Assembly: GCA_964472505.1 (NCBI GenBank)
Contig: CAYYQW010000008.1
Coordinates: 1 to 64,000 of the forward strand
From: JAYEIA01 sp964472505
GTDB lineage: Bacteria; Bacteroidota; Bacteroidia; Bacteroidales; JAADGE01
Direction: 5' to 3'
DNA length: 64,000 nt
This document shows, piece by piece, positions 8,633-17,028 of the stretch. The translations under genes were made by a program, and so were the position numbers. Each line of letters begins with the position of its first letter. Position 1 is the stretch's first letter. Below the pieces are notes generated by a model that was not told where the DNA came from, made no database searches, and saw only the letters and a program-made list of their open reading frames with translations.

Positions 8633-9994
8633 ATGAAAAACCATTTGATTTTTATCGTTGTGCTAATATTTGGTCTGACAAGTTTTGCACAGGCACAGCC
8701 AAAGGGTGAATACTTTGGAGAAATTAAAATTATGGGGCAAACCGTTCCTTTTCAGGTTCAATTTAAGAAATCTGCTTCGGGTGAGCTCTCCGGTCTTTTG
8801 GATGTGCCTGCTCAAGGTGCATACGGTCTGAAATTATCGGCTTTGGAACAGAACGAAAGTTTGCTGAACTTTGAAGTGGATACGGTACAAACGCACATGA
8901 TTTTTGAAGGTAAATACATGGCCAAAAAAGATTCAATTTACGGCAAATACATGCAATCCGGTTATTCGGGAACCTTTTATTTGGCAGCGGCTAAAAAAGA
9001 ACTGAACTCTTGGGTTGATAAAGAAGTTACATTCCGAAATGACAAGATAAAACTGGCCGGTTTGCTGAGTTTGCCCGATACGGTAAAAAAACATCCGGCA
9101 GTTATTTTCATAAGCGGCAGCGGACAGCAAGACAGAGACGAAAATATTTTGGGTTTTAAGATTTTCAAAAAATTGTCCGAACCTTTTATTAAAAACGGAT
9201 ATGCCGTCTTGAGGTATGATGACAGAGCTACGGGAAAATCTGATAAAACCGACATAACAAAACTGACAACAGAAGATAATGCCCAAGATGCTCTGGCGGC
9301 TTATAATTTCATGAAACAGCACCCGAATATTGATTCCGAGAAGATAGGCATGCTCGGCCACAGCGAAGGTGCTGTGATTGCCAATATGCTTGCTCTTGAG
9401 TCCGACCTTGCTTTTGTAATCATGATGGGCGGCCCGGCTGTGGAAGGGAAAGAACTTTTGATTGAACAAGGGGTGAGTGTCTCCAAAGCTGAGGGCAGAG
9501 ACAGTGCATATTTGGCATCGATAAGAAAATATAACAACAAAATTTTTGATGAAGCATTAAGCCAAAACCCTGATACAACCGAAATCTACAAACTGCTTGA
9601 TGAATCATTTGAGCTTAATGACTTGGGTATGGATGCTGCGCAATTGGAATTATACAAAAAGCAGCAAGTTCAGTCTTTGATGCTTCCGTGGATTCAGTTT
9701 TTCTTGAGGTATAATCCGGGCGATGATTTGAAGACCGTTAAGTGCCCCGTTTTGGCAGTTTACGGCGGGAAAGACACGCAGGTTCCTGCCGAAATGAATA
9801 TGAAGCGCATAGAAGAAATTATTCGGCAATATGATAAAGATAATATCCAAACACTTTTGCTTCCGGAAGCCAACCACCTTTTTCAGGACGCCGAAACGGG
9901 TTCGCCTTCCGAATATAAAGACTTGCCTCCCGAGTTTACAAACGGATTTACGGAGGCTGTTATAAAATGGCTCAAATCACAAAATATTCGGTAA
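8633..9994 (+). CDS. Secreted alpha/beta hydrolase
   Basis: 453 residues from the ATG at 8633. That start gives a clean signal peptide (MKNHLIFIVVLIFGL..AQA); an ATG five codons upstream overlaps the previous stop and could also be used. Residues about 25-130 are a beta-rich N-terminal domain common in Bacteroidota hydrolases. The alpha/beta hydrolase domain follows, with oxyanion region ISGSGQQDRDEN, nucleophile Ser in GHSEG (about 243), Asp in YGGKDTQVP and His in EANHLF. Probably periplasmic esterase or peptidase; substrate unknown. Last gene of the DUF2089 operon. Confidence 0.8.
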   Translation: MKNHLIFIVVLIFGLTSFAQAQPKGEYFGEIKIMGQTVPFQVQFKKSASGELSGLLDVPAQGAYGLKLSALEQNESLLNFEVDTVQTHMIFEGKYMAKKDSIYGKYMQSGYSGTFYLAAAKKELNSWVDKEVTFRNDKIKLAGLLSLPDTVKKHPAVIFISGSGQQDRDENILGFKIFKKLSEPFIKNGYAVLRYDDRATGKSDKTDITKLTTEDNAQDALAAYNFMKQHPNIDSEKIGMLGHSEGAVIANMLALESDLAFVIMMGGPAVEGKELLIEQGVSVSKAEGRDSAYLASIRKYNNKIFDEALSQNPDTTEIYKLLDESFELNDLGMDAAQLELYKKQQVQSLMLPWIQFFLRYNPGDDLKTVKCPVLAVYGGKDTQVPAEMNMKRIEEIIRQYDKDNIQTLLLPEANHLFQDAETGSPSEYKDLPPEFTNGFTEAVIKWLKSQNIR

Positions 9995-10030
9995 GCGTAT
10001 AAGTGTTATTGCTTTTTTTGTGCCGGCTTG

Positions 10031-10160
10031 AAAATTAATTTTCATCCGGCATTATTTCTTTGCCGTAGCGGTCAATATAAAAATTCCGCCCGTCTTGTTT
10101 TACTTTGGCGTCGTCAAATTTATAAGCTATGCCGCCGCCTTTTTTGGCGTATTCCGGAAA
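10031..10160 (-). pseudogene. Broken copy of the 3' end of the WG-repeat gene
   Basis: About 67 bases (10040-10106) match the last codons of the WG-repeat gene (11513-11580) with few changes. They are followed by a second matching block (10109-10140 versus about 11745-11785), with an internal deletion of about 160 bases. No usable frame remains. Together with the intact gene it brackets the toxin-antitoxin genes in between. Confidence 0.7.
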
Positions 10161-10300
10161 TGAAAATCAGCTTAGGTGTATTTTTCTGTAATGAAAAAAA
10201 ATGTTCATAAAAGCAATAATATAAGTTAGATTTTTTTATTCATTTCGATTTAGAAAATTTAGTTCAGATTCTTATACTTGAAAATCATTATAAAAATTGG

Positions 10301-10308
10301 TATCTTTA
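10301..10308 (+). promoter_or_regulatory. Possible -7 box for the DUF433 gene
   Basis: TATCTTTA matches TAnnTTTG at 7 of 8 positions, 38 bases before the start codon at 10347. Confidence 0.4.
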
Positions 10309-10346
10309 CACAAAAGGTATTAATTAAAATATTGAAACATAAAACT

Positions 10347-10589
10347 ATGGCAACTTACAAAAACAGAATAGTTTCAGATTATAAAACCATGCACGGAAAA
10401 CCTATTATAAAAGGGACACGCTTAACTGTTGAGATAATTCTTCGCAAACTTGCCGAAGGTGCTGTATTTCAGGACTTATTGGATATGTATCCAAAGATAA
10501 CTAACGAAGACATATTAGCGTGTTTGCAATATGCCGCAGATATAGTAGCCAACGAAGAAATTATTGACTTAGAAAAGGCCAAATTTTAA
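10347..10589 (+). CDS. DUF433 antitoxin-like protein
   Basis: 80 residues from the ATG at 10347 (MATYKNRIVSDY). An upstream non-ATG extension would run through the likely promoter. The core motif HGKPIIKGTRLTVEIIL and the helical C-terminus (ITNEDILACLQYAAD) are standard DUF433, a small DNA-binding-like family usually acting as antitoxin next to a DUF5615 (PIN-like) toxin. No DUF5615 frame follows: only a five-codon start (MKNAE) and then unrelated sequence. It therefore looks like an orphan antitoxin. Confidence 0.8.
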   Translation: MATYKNRIVSDYKTMHGKPIIKGTRLTVEIILRKLAEGAVFQDLLDMYPKITNEDILACLQYAADIVANEEIIDLEKAKF

Positions 10590-10697
10590 CAATGAAAAAT
10601 GCGGAATAAACACCGGATGTTTATAATATATTGGGCATAATGCAAAAAAAGAGAACGGAATATATTTCCATTGAAAAGAAAGCCTTATCTTTGAATT

Positions 10698-10988
10698 ATG
10701 ATTACAAAAAATGACATACTAACGAAACTAAAAGATTTGAAACCATTTCTTTACAGAAACTATTCTGTAAAAGAAATTGGACTGTTTGGGTCATTTTCAG
10801 AAGATGATTTTTCGGAAGAAAGTGATATTGATATTCTTGTTGAATTAGAAAAACCAATTGGCTGGAAATTCTTTTCACTGGAACTTTATCTTGAACAAAT
10901 ATTTAAAAGGAAAATAGACTTAGTAACAAAGAATGCGTTGAAAGACCAAATAAAGGACAATATCTTAAATCAAGTAAACTACGTCTGA
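10698..10988 (+). CDS. mntA: MntA-type minimal nucleotidyltransferase antitoxin
   Basis: 96 residues. The nucleotidyltransferase signature is intact: GSF at about 31-33, then the SDIDILV acidic pair about 10 residues later, and a third Asp in KRKIDLVT. In characterised MntA-HepT (type VII) systems this enzyme adds AMP to the HEPN toxin and silences it. The stop lies 2 bases before the start of the HEPN gene, the expected gene order and spacing. Confidence 0.85.
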   Translation: MITKNDILTKLKDLKPFLYRNYSVKEIGLFGSFSEDDFSEESDIDILVELEKPIGWKFFSLELYLEQIFKRKIDLVTKNALKDQIKDNILNQVNYV

Positions 10989-10990
10989 TT

Positions 10991-11353
10991 GTGAAGAAAA
11001 AAGACAGAACATACAATATGTATTTGGATGACTTGTTAACGGCAATGTCAAGAATATCTGAATACATTGAAGGTCAGACTTTTGAAGGTTTTAAGAAGGA
11101 TTATAAAACAGTTGATGCAGTTATCAGAAACTTTGAAATTATTGGTGAAGCATCGAAGAATATTCCGATTGAAATAAAATCAAAATACCCGGACGTACCT
11201 TGGGCTGAAATGTACGTGTTAAGAAACAAAGTCTCTCACGAATATTTTGGAATTGATTATGAAATTATTTGGGATGTAGCTTATAATCATCTTCCTGAAA
11301 ATAAATCTCAGATTGAAGAGATAATCCGGAAAGAATTCAAAGACAGACGATAA
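10991..11353 (+). CDS. hepT: HepT-type HEPN ribonuclease toxin (DUF86)
   Basis: 120 residues, starting with GTG at 10991. The all-helical DUF86/HEPN fold carries the catalytic and target motif RNKVSHEY (about 77-84), which fits R-x4-H-x-Y exactly: R and H form the RNase site and the Tyr is the residue AMPylated by MntA in studied pairs. Both key elements are present, so the pair is probably functional. It lies in a small island between an intact and a broken copy of the WG-repeat gene end. Confidence 0.85.
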   Translation: MKKKDRTYNMYLDDLLTAMSRISEYIEGQTFEGFKKDYKTVDAVIRNFEIIGEASKNIPIEIKSKYPDVPWAEMYVLRNKVSHEYFGIDYEIIWDVAYNHLPENKSQIEEIIRKEFKDRR

Positions 11354-11504
11354 TGTATAGGGGAAAACAAGGAATATAATTTGTTATCTATGAATGGGTT
11401 AGTAAGGTGGGTCGGCGTGAAGGAAAAATTTTAACCCGGGATAGATCCAAAGCCCCGTGCCACCAAACCGGTTACACCCCCGGTTGTTAGTACCGCCTTA
11501 ATAA

Positions 11505-12758
11505 TCATTTCCCTTCCGGCATTATTTCTTTACCGTAGCGGTCAATATAAAACTCACGGCCGTCTTGTTTTACTTTGGCGCGGCCGTTATCAAAAAAGCC
11601 GGCTTCATCGTATTGATAATCTATCCAAAGATCGCCGGTGGGTAAAATATAGCCCCATTTCCCGCCGATGGTTTTAAAGTTTTCTTCGTCAAATTTTCCG
11701 CCTTTGTTTACGGCTGCCAAACCGGTGGTAAATTCTTTGGCGCCGTCAAATTTATAAGCTATGCCGCCGCGTTTTTTCCCGTAAAGCGGATAACCGAACT
11801 TTTCTTTTTTTGTATTATACTCCGGTATTCCAAAATCGGCAGGTATGCCGTATTCATCAAGCTCCACTGTGCTTTTCTTGCCGCTTGCCCAAATGCGGTA
11901 ATCTTTAATCTCTATTTTTTCGTAAACAAAAGGAATCAGAATGTTATTTTCGCTATCTGCCATGCCCCATTTACCATTGAGTTTTACCGGAGACACATTG
12001 TCGATAAAGGGATACGCATCTTCGTACATAAAATCTATGACTATCGTGCCCCAATGATCAATAAATCCAACTTTGCCGTTTTTTTCAACCGGAAAAAGAT
12101 ATATTTCATACTCGCTCAGATAGGGATTATAGCCGCTAAACTCGGTATTGACACAAGGAAAAACTTCACCTTCCCATGTTATTATATGCCACCGATTATT
12201 GATTTTGGCCGGAAAAGGGTAGTGTGTTTCTGCATAAGAAAGATTATCATCAAAATTAAAAATAATTTCGGGCGCTTCAAGCGTAAACCACGGACTTATA
12301 TTTCCCGACTTAAGCGTATGCAGCGCAAATCCCTTTTTCCCTTTTTGGAGTATGAACAGACTGTCGGCAGATTTGACCGGATAAATATAATCGTATTTTG
12401 GTTCAATTAATTCGGTTTCCGGAAATTGATAATAGCCCATCTTTCCGTTTTCAATCAGGCGAATTTTGTCGCTTGTTTCGTAAAAACAGCTGTCATCGTA
12501 GATAGATTCCTCTGTCAATTCCATAATTGTAAAGGTTTTCTTAGTTTGCAGATTCAAAAGCCAAAAGCGATAGCTTTTTTCCAAAACCAAATAATCGGAA
12601 GCATAGGCGCAGGGGTATATGCCGTGATATTTTTCTTTTAGTTTGAAATCACCGGCTTGCAGGCCGTATTTTTCATTTTTTTCGGTAATGGTATATTCTT
12701 GCGAAAATCCGGGCAAAAGAACTATTAAAAAAGCCGACAGAAGTATGATTTGTTTCAT
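11505..12758 (-). CDS. Secreted WG-repeat protein
   Basis: 417 residues with signal peptide (MKQIILLSAFLIVLLPGFSQ). The rest consists of WG-type beta repeats, seen as recurring K.GxxxYxFP, KWGxxx and FIDxxGxxV patterns (e.g. NGKVGFIDHWGTIVIDFMYE, NGKWGMADSENNILIPFVYE, GGKWGYILPTGDLWIDYQYD). WG-repeat proteins are common in Bacteroidota and mostly of unknown, probably binding, function. Its 3' end is partly duplicated at 10031-10160. Divergent from the symporter gene. Confidence 0.8.
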   Translation of the reverse strand: MKQIILLSAFLIVLLPGFSQEYTITEKNEKYGLQAGDFKLKEKYHGIYPCAYASDYLVLEKSYRFWLLNLQTKKTFTIMELTEESIYDDSCFYETSDKIRLIENGKMGYYQFPETELIEPKYDYIYPVKSADSLFILQKGKKGFALHTLKSGNISPWFTLEAPEIIFNFDDNLSYAETHYPFPAKINNRWHIITWEGEVFPCVNTEFSGYNPYLSEYEIYLFPVEKNGKVGFIDHWGTIVIDFMYEDAYPFIDNVSPVKLNGKWGMADSENNILIPFVYEKIEIKDYRIWASGKKSTVELDEYGIPADFGIPEYNTKKEKFGYPLYGKKRGGIAYKFDGAKEFTTGLAAVNKGGKFDEENFKTIGGKWGYILPTGDLWIDYQYDEAGFFDNGRAKVKQDGREFYIDRYGKEIMPEGK

Positions 12759-12857
12759 TTTAGCAATATTATATGAGTACGTATTATTTTCTAAAATACA
12801 ACTTTTTTCTTGAAATGAGAAAGCTGTTTTTATATAGTATACTGATGGTAAAATTTG

Positions 12858-12865
12858 TATTTTTG
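12858..12865 (+). promoter_or_regulatory. -7 box for the symporter gene
   Basis: TATTTTTG matches TAnnTTTG, 29 bases before the annotated ATG. No clear upstream TTG box is seen at the right distance. Confidence 0.5.
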
Positions 12866-12894
12866 CACAAAAATGAGTTCATTTTTTAAACTGA

Positions 12895-13854
12895 ATGTAT
12901 GCAATGGGCTATGATTTTGTGGATATAATAATTAGTATTTCCTTGGCACTGATTATGCTTGGCATTGGACTGAACCTTACATTCAGGCAGTTCAGAGCCA
13001 TTTTTATGGCGCCTAAGTCTTTGCTTCTGGGTTTAACCGGTCAACTCATATTTTTGCCTTTAATAGCATTTGCCGTCAGCAGTTTGGCTGATATTCCGGC
13101 TCATTTTAAAGTAGGCATTATTATTTTGGCAGCCTGTCCGGGCGGCACTACTTCCAATTTGCTTACTTATTTGCTCAACGGCAGGGTGGGGCTTTCAGTT
13201 TCTCTCACGGCCATTAACAGTTTAATTACTCTTATATCGGTTCCGTTTATTGTGAACATTGGGCTGAATACTTTTTTGGGGATTTCGTCCGAATTTCGTT
13301 TACCATACGGCAGTACCCTTTTTCAGATTTTTTCTGTCATCATTATGCCGGCCTTAATCGGAATGACAATAAAAGAAAAGCTTCCCAAAACGGCCGATTA
13401 TCTGAATACCGAATTTTCTGTTTCTTTGGGCTTTTTGAAAACACTGCGTTTCAGCATAATAAAACCGGTGGTTACTTTGCTGTTGGCCGTAGTATTCACC
13501 ATTAAACTATTTGCCGGATCCGATCTCGGGGGCTCTGCATTGCTGACTTCGGAAATTTATCAACTTTTGCCGGTGATGTTGATTTTCCATCTTATTAGTT
13601 TGCTTTTCGGATATTTTACAGCTCGTTTTCTGGGCTTTAAGAATCGCATTCCCATGACAATTGGTATTGAAGTCGGCCTGCAAAATACGGCTTTAGCCTT
13701 TCTGGTTGCCGGCACGCTTCTTCAAAGTACCCAAATGGAAAAACCGGCTTTGGTTTATGCTTTTTTCTCGTTTTTTACCACTATTATTTTTGGTATTACC
13801 GCAAGGTATTTCGATGCTAAAAACGAAAAAAGCAGCCGCACAAAATACAGCTAA
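12895..13854 (+). CDS. Bile acid:sodium symporter family transporter
   Basis: 319 residues with about nine to ten membrane helices. The family signature ACPGGTTSNLLTYLLNG (about 81-97) and the second-half ..GIEVGLQNTALAFLVA.. segment (about 257-272), both at the discontinuous helices of the SBF/BASS fold, are present. In bacteria these carry organic anions with sodium; substrate cannot be told. ATG at 12895 is used; an ATG three codons later is possible. Single-gene unit. Confidence 0.85.
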   Translation: MYAMGYDFVDIIISISLALIMLGIGLNLTFRQFRAIFMAPKSLLLGLTGQLIFLPLIAFAVSSLADIPAHFKVGIIILAACPGGTTSNLLTYLLNGRVGLSVSLTAINSLITLISVPFIVNIGLNTFLGISSEFRLPYGSTLFQIFSVIIMPALIGMTIKEKLPKTADYLNTEFSVSLGFLKTLRFSIIKPVVTLLLAVVFTIKLFAGSDLGGSALLTSEIYQLLPVMLIFHLISLLFGYFTARFLGFKNRIPMTIGIEVGLQNTALAFLVAGTLLQSTQMEKPALVYAFFSFFTTIIFGITARYFDAKNEKSSRTKYS

Positions 13855-14009
13855 AGACAATTAATCGCAATTGCAACCATAAATAAGCAATGAATCAGCC
13901 GCCGCTCCTAAAAGATAATTATCCAAACTCCCAAACAACTCCCCAACTGAATCAGAGGTCAGATATCAGATCGTCGCAATTATTATCCTGCAGACCCATG
14001 ATTGGAAAC

Positions 14010-14097
14010 AACTCCCCAACTCCCCAACTCCACGACTCCACAACTAAACAACTCCCCAACTAAACAACTCCACGACTTCACAACTATACAACTATAC
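14010..14097. repeat. Period-8 tandem tract (AACTCCMC-like, 11 units)
   Basis: Eleven consecutive octamers follow one another without a slip: variants AACTCCCC, AACTCCAC, GACTCCAC, AACTAAAC, GACTTCAC and AACTATAC. A looser copy lies about 70 bases upstream (about 13930-13947). The last octamer contains the stop codon of the amidohydrolase gene on the other strand. Confidence 0.8.
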
Positions 14098-15267
14098 AAT
14101 CCTCTCTACATCGCTTTCATCGGTGAGTTGCATTTGCTTGTAGTCCACATTGGTAAGCAAATTAATGCCCGGGCGTTTTCCAACGGTCAGACTGCCGTAT
14201 TTATCTTGGATGTTAAGCGCTTCTGCACCGTTTATAGAGGCTGAGTCCAACAGTAATTTCAAACTGATTTCCGGAAAATGTTTCCGCATAATTTTTAGTT
14301 CATGCAAAACAGAAAGTTTGTCGTTAGAGGCGTAACTGTCGGTTCCGATGCAGGTTTTTACGCCTTTTTCAAAAAATAACGGGATATTGGGTAATTGCTC
14401 TTCAATATACAGATTAGAAGCCGGGCAAAAAACCCAAAACACAGAGTCGGAATAATTTTCGGCAAAGTCAATATCACTTGCGCGTGTGAAGGTGTTATGT
14501 ATTAAAAGTATATTTTTGTCGGAAGGCAGTTTGGGTAAAGTAGTTTCCAAAGCATTTTTTCCGGTAAAATGAAAATTTTGATAGTTAAAACCTTTGCCTT
14601 TTAAAGTTTCGTATAGCGGGCCGCTTTGTTTAAGAAATAATTCATCTTCTCCGGCCGTTTCTTGGTTATGTATTGAAATAATATGCGGGTGTTTGGCGTT
14701 TAGAGCATTTATTTCATCGAAAAGCTTGTCAGAAACCGTATAAGAGGCATGCGGGGTATAATTTCCCGAGAGTTCGCCGAGTTCTCGATAAACTTTTTTT
14801 GCCTGCTCAATCAGCATCGGAATATTTTTGTCATTGTTGCTGAACAGCTCAATGAAACTGTGGTATTTAATTTTGCTTTTCTTTTTAGTTTCAAAGCTGT
14901 CGGCAGTATTGGAAATATCGCCGACGGCAACAATGCCTTCCGAGCACATTTCTAAATCGGCACGCTCCAATACATCCGATAAATTTTCGGGCGTAAAACG
15001 TTTTTTCAGTATTTCATCCACAAAGCCGTGGAGTTTATTGCCCGGTTTCAGCACATGCTTCATGTGCGAAAGCTCAAGGTGGCAGTGTGCATTTACAAAA
15101 CCCGGTATCAGTATGCCGTTATAATATTCCAGCGAGCCGGTTTCCTGAAGGTTTCCGTGAGTTTCAATTAGTTTAAACACCCTCCCGGAATCGTCAATTT
15201 GCAGAATGCCTTTGGGTATAAACCCTTTTTCGTGTGAATAAATGTAATCGGCTGATAATGTTCTCAT
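14092..15267 (-). CDS. Amidohydrolase family (TrzA/AtzA-like) metal-dependent hydrolase
   Basis: 391 residues. Metal ligands of the amidohydrolase superfamily are in order: HxH in VNAHCHLELSH (about 59-69), His in SIHNQETAGE, His in LLIHNTFT and Asp in CIGTDSYASN. The layout fits aminohydrolases of the chlorohydrolase/cytosine-deaminase branch; aminodeoxyfutalosine deaminase is one possibility, not established. Begins 4 bases after the HsdR-N-domain gene, so the two share a transcript. The last codons and the TAG stop lie inside the period-8 tract. Confidence 0.75.
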   Translation of the reverse strand: MRTLSADYIYSHEKGFIPKGILQIDDSGRVFKLIETHGNLQETGSLEYYNGILIPGFVNAHCHLELSHMKHVLKPGNKLHGFVDEILKKRFTPENLSDVLERADLEMCSEGIVAVGDISNTADSFETKKKSKIKYHSFIELFSNNDKNIPMLIEQAKKVYRELGELSGNYTPHASYTVSDKLFDEINALNAKHPHIISIHNQETAGEDELFLKQSGPLYETLKGKGFNYQNFHFTGKNALETTLPKLPSDKNILLIHNTFTRASDIDFAENYSDSVFWVFCPASNLYIEEQLPNIPLFFEKGVKTCIGTDSYASNDKLSVLHELKIMRKHFPEISLKLLLDSASINGAEALNIQDKYGSLTVGKRPGINLLTNVDYKQMQLTDESDVERIV

Positions 15268-15271
15268 AGCT

Positions 15272-15721
15272 CTATTGGTTAATGGCTTTATATTCCGGAA
15301 TATCTTTTAAAAACCGGTAGGTGCCCTTGCCCGTAAATTCGCAGCAGTAGTGTTTTAATCCGTTGCTTACGGCCAAATATTTAGATTTGAATTGCATGTT
15401 GTAACGCGCAATTTGGTCAAACGCTTTTTGTGTAATTTTTACCGAAGGCGCTTTACATTCCGTAATCAATATCACATCACCCTCCGGATTATAAATGACA
15501 ATATCGGCACGCCTGTCCATGCCGTAGAATTTTAGGCTGTGTTCGATGGCCGTCAGGCTTTTCGGATACTTTTTTTCGTTCACCAAATACAGAGCAAACT
15601 GCTGCCTTACGTATTCCTCAGGCGTTAAGGCTACGTATTTTTTTCGAAAACTGTCAAATACCATTGGTTTTCCTTCGGTATTTTGGGTTTTTAAATTGTA
15701 TTTGGGCAGATTTAGTTCCAT
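15272..15721 (-). CDS. Type I restriction R-subunit N-terminal-domain protein (stand-alone)
   Basis: 149 residues from the ATG at 15721 (MELNLPKYN); an upstream extension would cross the promoter box. It contains only the HsdR N-terminal-like nuclease fold: D of RADIVIYNP (about 77) and the E-x-K of LITECKAPS (about 91-93) form the PD-(D/E)XK site. Such short stand-alone proteins are common in Bacteroidota and are not part of a restriction system here. It heads a two-gene operon with the amidohydrolase. Confidence 0.75.
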   Translation of the reverse strand: MELNLPKYNLKTQNTEGKPMVFDSFRKKYVALTPEEYVRQQFALYLVNEKKYPKSLTAIEHSLKFYGMDRRADIVIYNPEGDVILITECKAPSVKITQKAFDQIARYNMQFKSKYLAVSNGLKHYCCEFTGKGTYRFLKDIPEYKAINQ

Positions 15722-15737
15722 GCAATCATTTATTCGC

Positions 15738-15745
15738 CAAAAATA
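15738..15745 (-). promoter_or_regulatory. -7 box for the HsdR-N-domain gene
   Basis: Reads TATTTTTG on the minus strand, 16 bases upstream of the ATG at 15721, and lies inside the extended upstream frame, which argues for the shorter protein. Confidence 0.45.
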
Positions 15746-15813
15746 CCAATAGTATTTGTAAAAAAAAGTTTCTTGCAAATTCTTTCTTAATTCTACTTTT
15801 TGAAGCTACTTTG

Positions 15814-16186
15814 AGAACTCCTGATCCATGAATTGATTATCAGCAACTTATGAGCATATATTAGTAAACTAAAATTGTCGTTTTTTCTGCAATTGCCTAC
15901 AAGCTAATAACCGGCTCGTTTTTTTTATCTGCCGGAATGCCCCCTAAATCCCCCGCGGGGGACTTGGCCGAAAGTCCGGTCGCAGGTTTTGGCTTGTGGC
16001 TGACGAAGATTGAAACACTTTTGAACGTCCGGAGGACTTCAAAACGTGTGGGCTGCTTGGAGCAGTAGCATGGGCATGCTTTCATCTTGCGGATTTCAGA
16101 CCTTACATAATTTATTACGGTGGGGTAGGAATCCTGATTTTATAAAAAAAATGCGACAGCCTTGTTTACGTGGGATCAGGAGTTCT
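15814..16186. mobile_element. MITE-like element, copy 1 (14-bp perfect terminal inverted repeats)
   Basis: AGAACTCCTGATCC at 15814-15827 is the exact reverse complement of 16173-16186. Bases 15991-16189 match 52469-52693 closely apart from a 25-base insertion there, and the left about 30 bases match the inverted right end of the element at 22931-23191 (shared GATTATCAG). No convincing frame is inside, so it looks like a non-autonomous element. No clear target duplication was seen. It fills most of the 500-base gap between genes. Confidence 0.6.
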
Positions 16187-16247
16187 GAGCATTTCACCCT
16201 TTCAGAGCTTGTTTGAATTTTGTAAGGTAGATTTAACTTATTGAAGA

Positions 16248-17009
16248 TTAAGCTTTTATTTTAGCATGCAAAGCCGTTAGTTTTGAGCGGAGGATGTTGC
16301 GTATTTCGCCTTCATGCTCCCCGATTGGTTTTACGGGAATAAGGTCAAAAACTTGTTCGAAGCTTAAGTCTGAATCGAACATGGTGGCAACGGCCGATAA
16401 TAGACTTTCTTTAATTGTTTCGCGGCTTTCTTCTTCCGTAAGCCCGATTTCCTTGGAAATTTTAATCATCTCTTCCCACTGAAACCAAAAATAAGTCGGC
16501 AGCATGGCCGATGAAATCGCATAAGCTTCTAATTTGTGTTCTTGGGTTTCAAAACTTTGTCCCAATGCCGAGAAGAGTGTTTCCAATTCCGGAAGTTTTT
16601 TATATCCTTCAGCATAATATACCGGATTATAGCCTTTGTTGATGATTGAGCTTGCGCCGGGTATCATGCGCACGACCTTTTCGTTATTAAGTGCCGACGA
16701 AATTTTTTCGCAACTGATTTTTGGTGCCAAGGAAACAATTGTACTTTCCGGTTTAATATCGGCTTTTATTTTTTCCAAAGTTTCCGGAATTGCCGGCGGG
16801 TGTAAAGCTATAAAAACAATATCTGCCGAGGATACTTGCGAGAGCTTTTCGATTGTAATTTCCGGGAAAACCTCTTTTAACTTATCGCTTGTTTTTGTGT
16901 CAATATCAAACACGCGTATGGTGTTCAAAGCAATTTCTTTGTTTCGCAATGCATGCAAAATTATTTTTGTAATTCTTCCGCCGCCTATAAATCCTATGGT
17001 TTTTTTCAT
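16248..17009 (-). CDS. Pyrroline-5-carboxylate reductase-like NAD(P) oxidoreductase
   Basis: 253 residues from the ATG at 17009 (MKKTIGFIGGG). N-terminal Rossmann fold with GFIGGGRITKIIL, then ALHPPAIPETLEKI and RMIPGASSIINKGYNP, which parallel ProC motifs (RxMPN..). The C-terminal helical dimer domain is shorter and diverged, so true P5C reductase activity is uncertain. It starts 19 bases after the ArsR-type gene and is probably controlled by it. Confidence 0.7.
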   Translation of the reverse strand: MKKTIGFIGGGRITKIILHALRNKEIALNTIRVFDIDTKTSDKLKEVFPEITIEKLSQVSSADIVFIALHPPAIPETLEKIKADIKPESTIVSLAPKISCEKISSALNNEKVVRMIPGASSIINKGYNPVYYAEGYKKLPELETLFSALGQSFETQEHKLEAYAISSAMLPTYFWFQWEEMIKISKEIGLTEEESRETIKESLLSAVATMFDSDLSFEQVFDLIPVKPIGEHEGEIRNILRSKLTALHAKIKA

Positions 17010-17028
17010 GATATAAATTTTTAAAATT

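Noticed and set aside
14010..14097. CRISPR array
   Set aside because: The repeats are 8-base contiguous units with no spacers, and no cas genes are near. The same holds for the period-7 tracts at 20719 and 23457.
14002..14244. 80-residue plus-strand ORF rich in Thr/Pro/Gln
   Set aside because: It is a translation of the octamer tract and the antisense of the amidohydrolase gene.
15897..16085. Minus-strand ORF beginning MKACPCYCSKQ, also seen at 52388-52588
   Set aside because: The similar start is due to the shared repeat; the frames diverge after the 25-base insertion, so there is no conserved protein.
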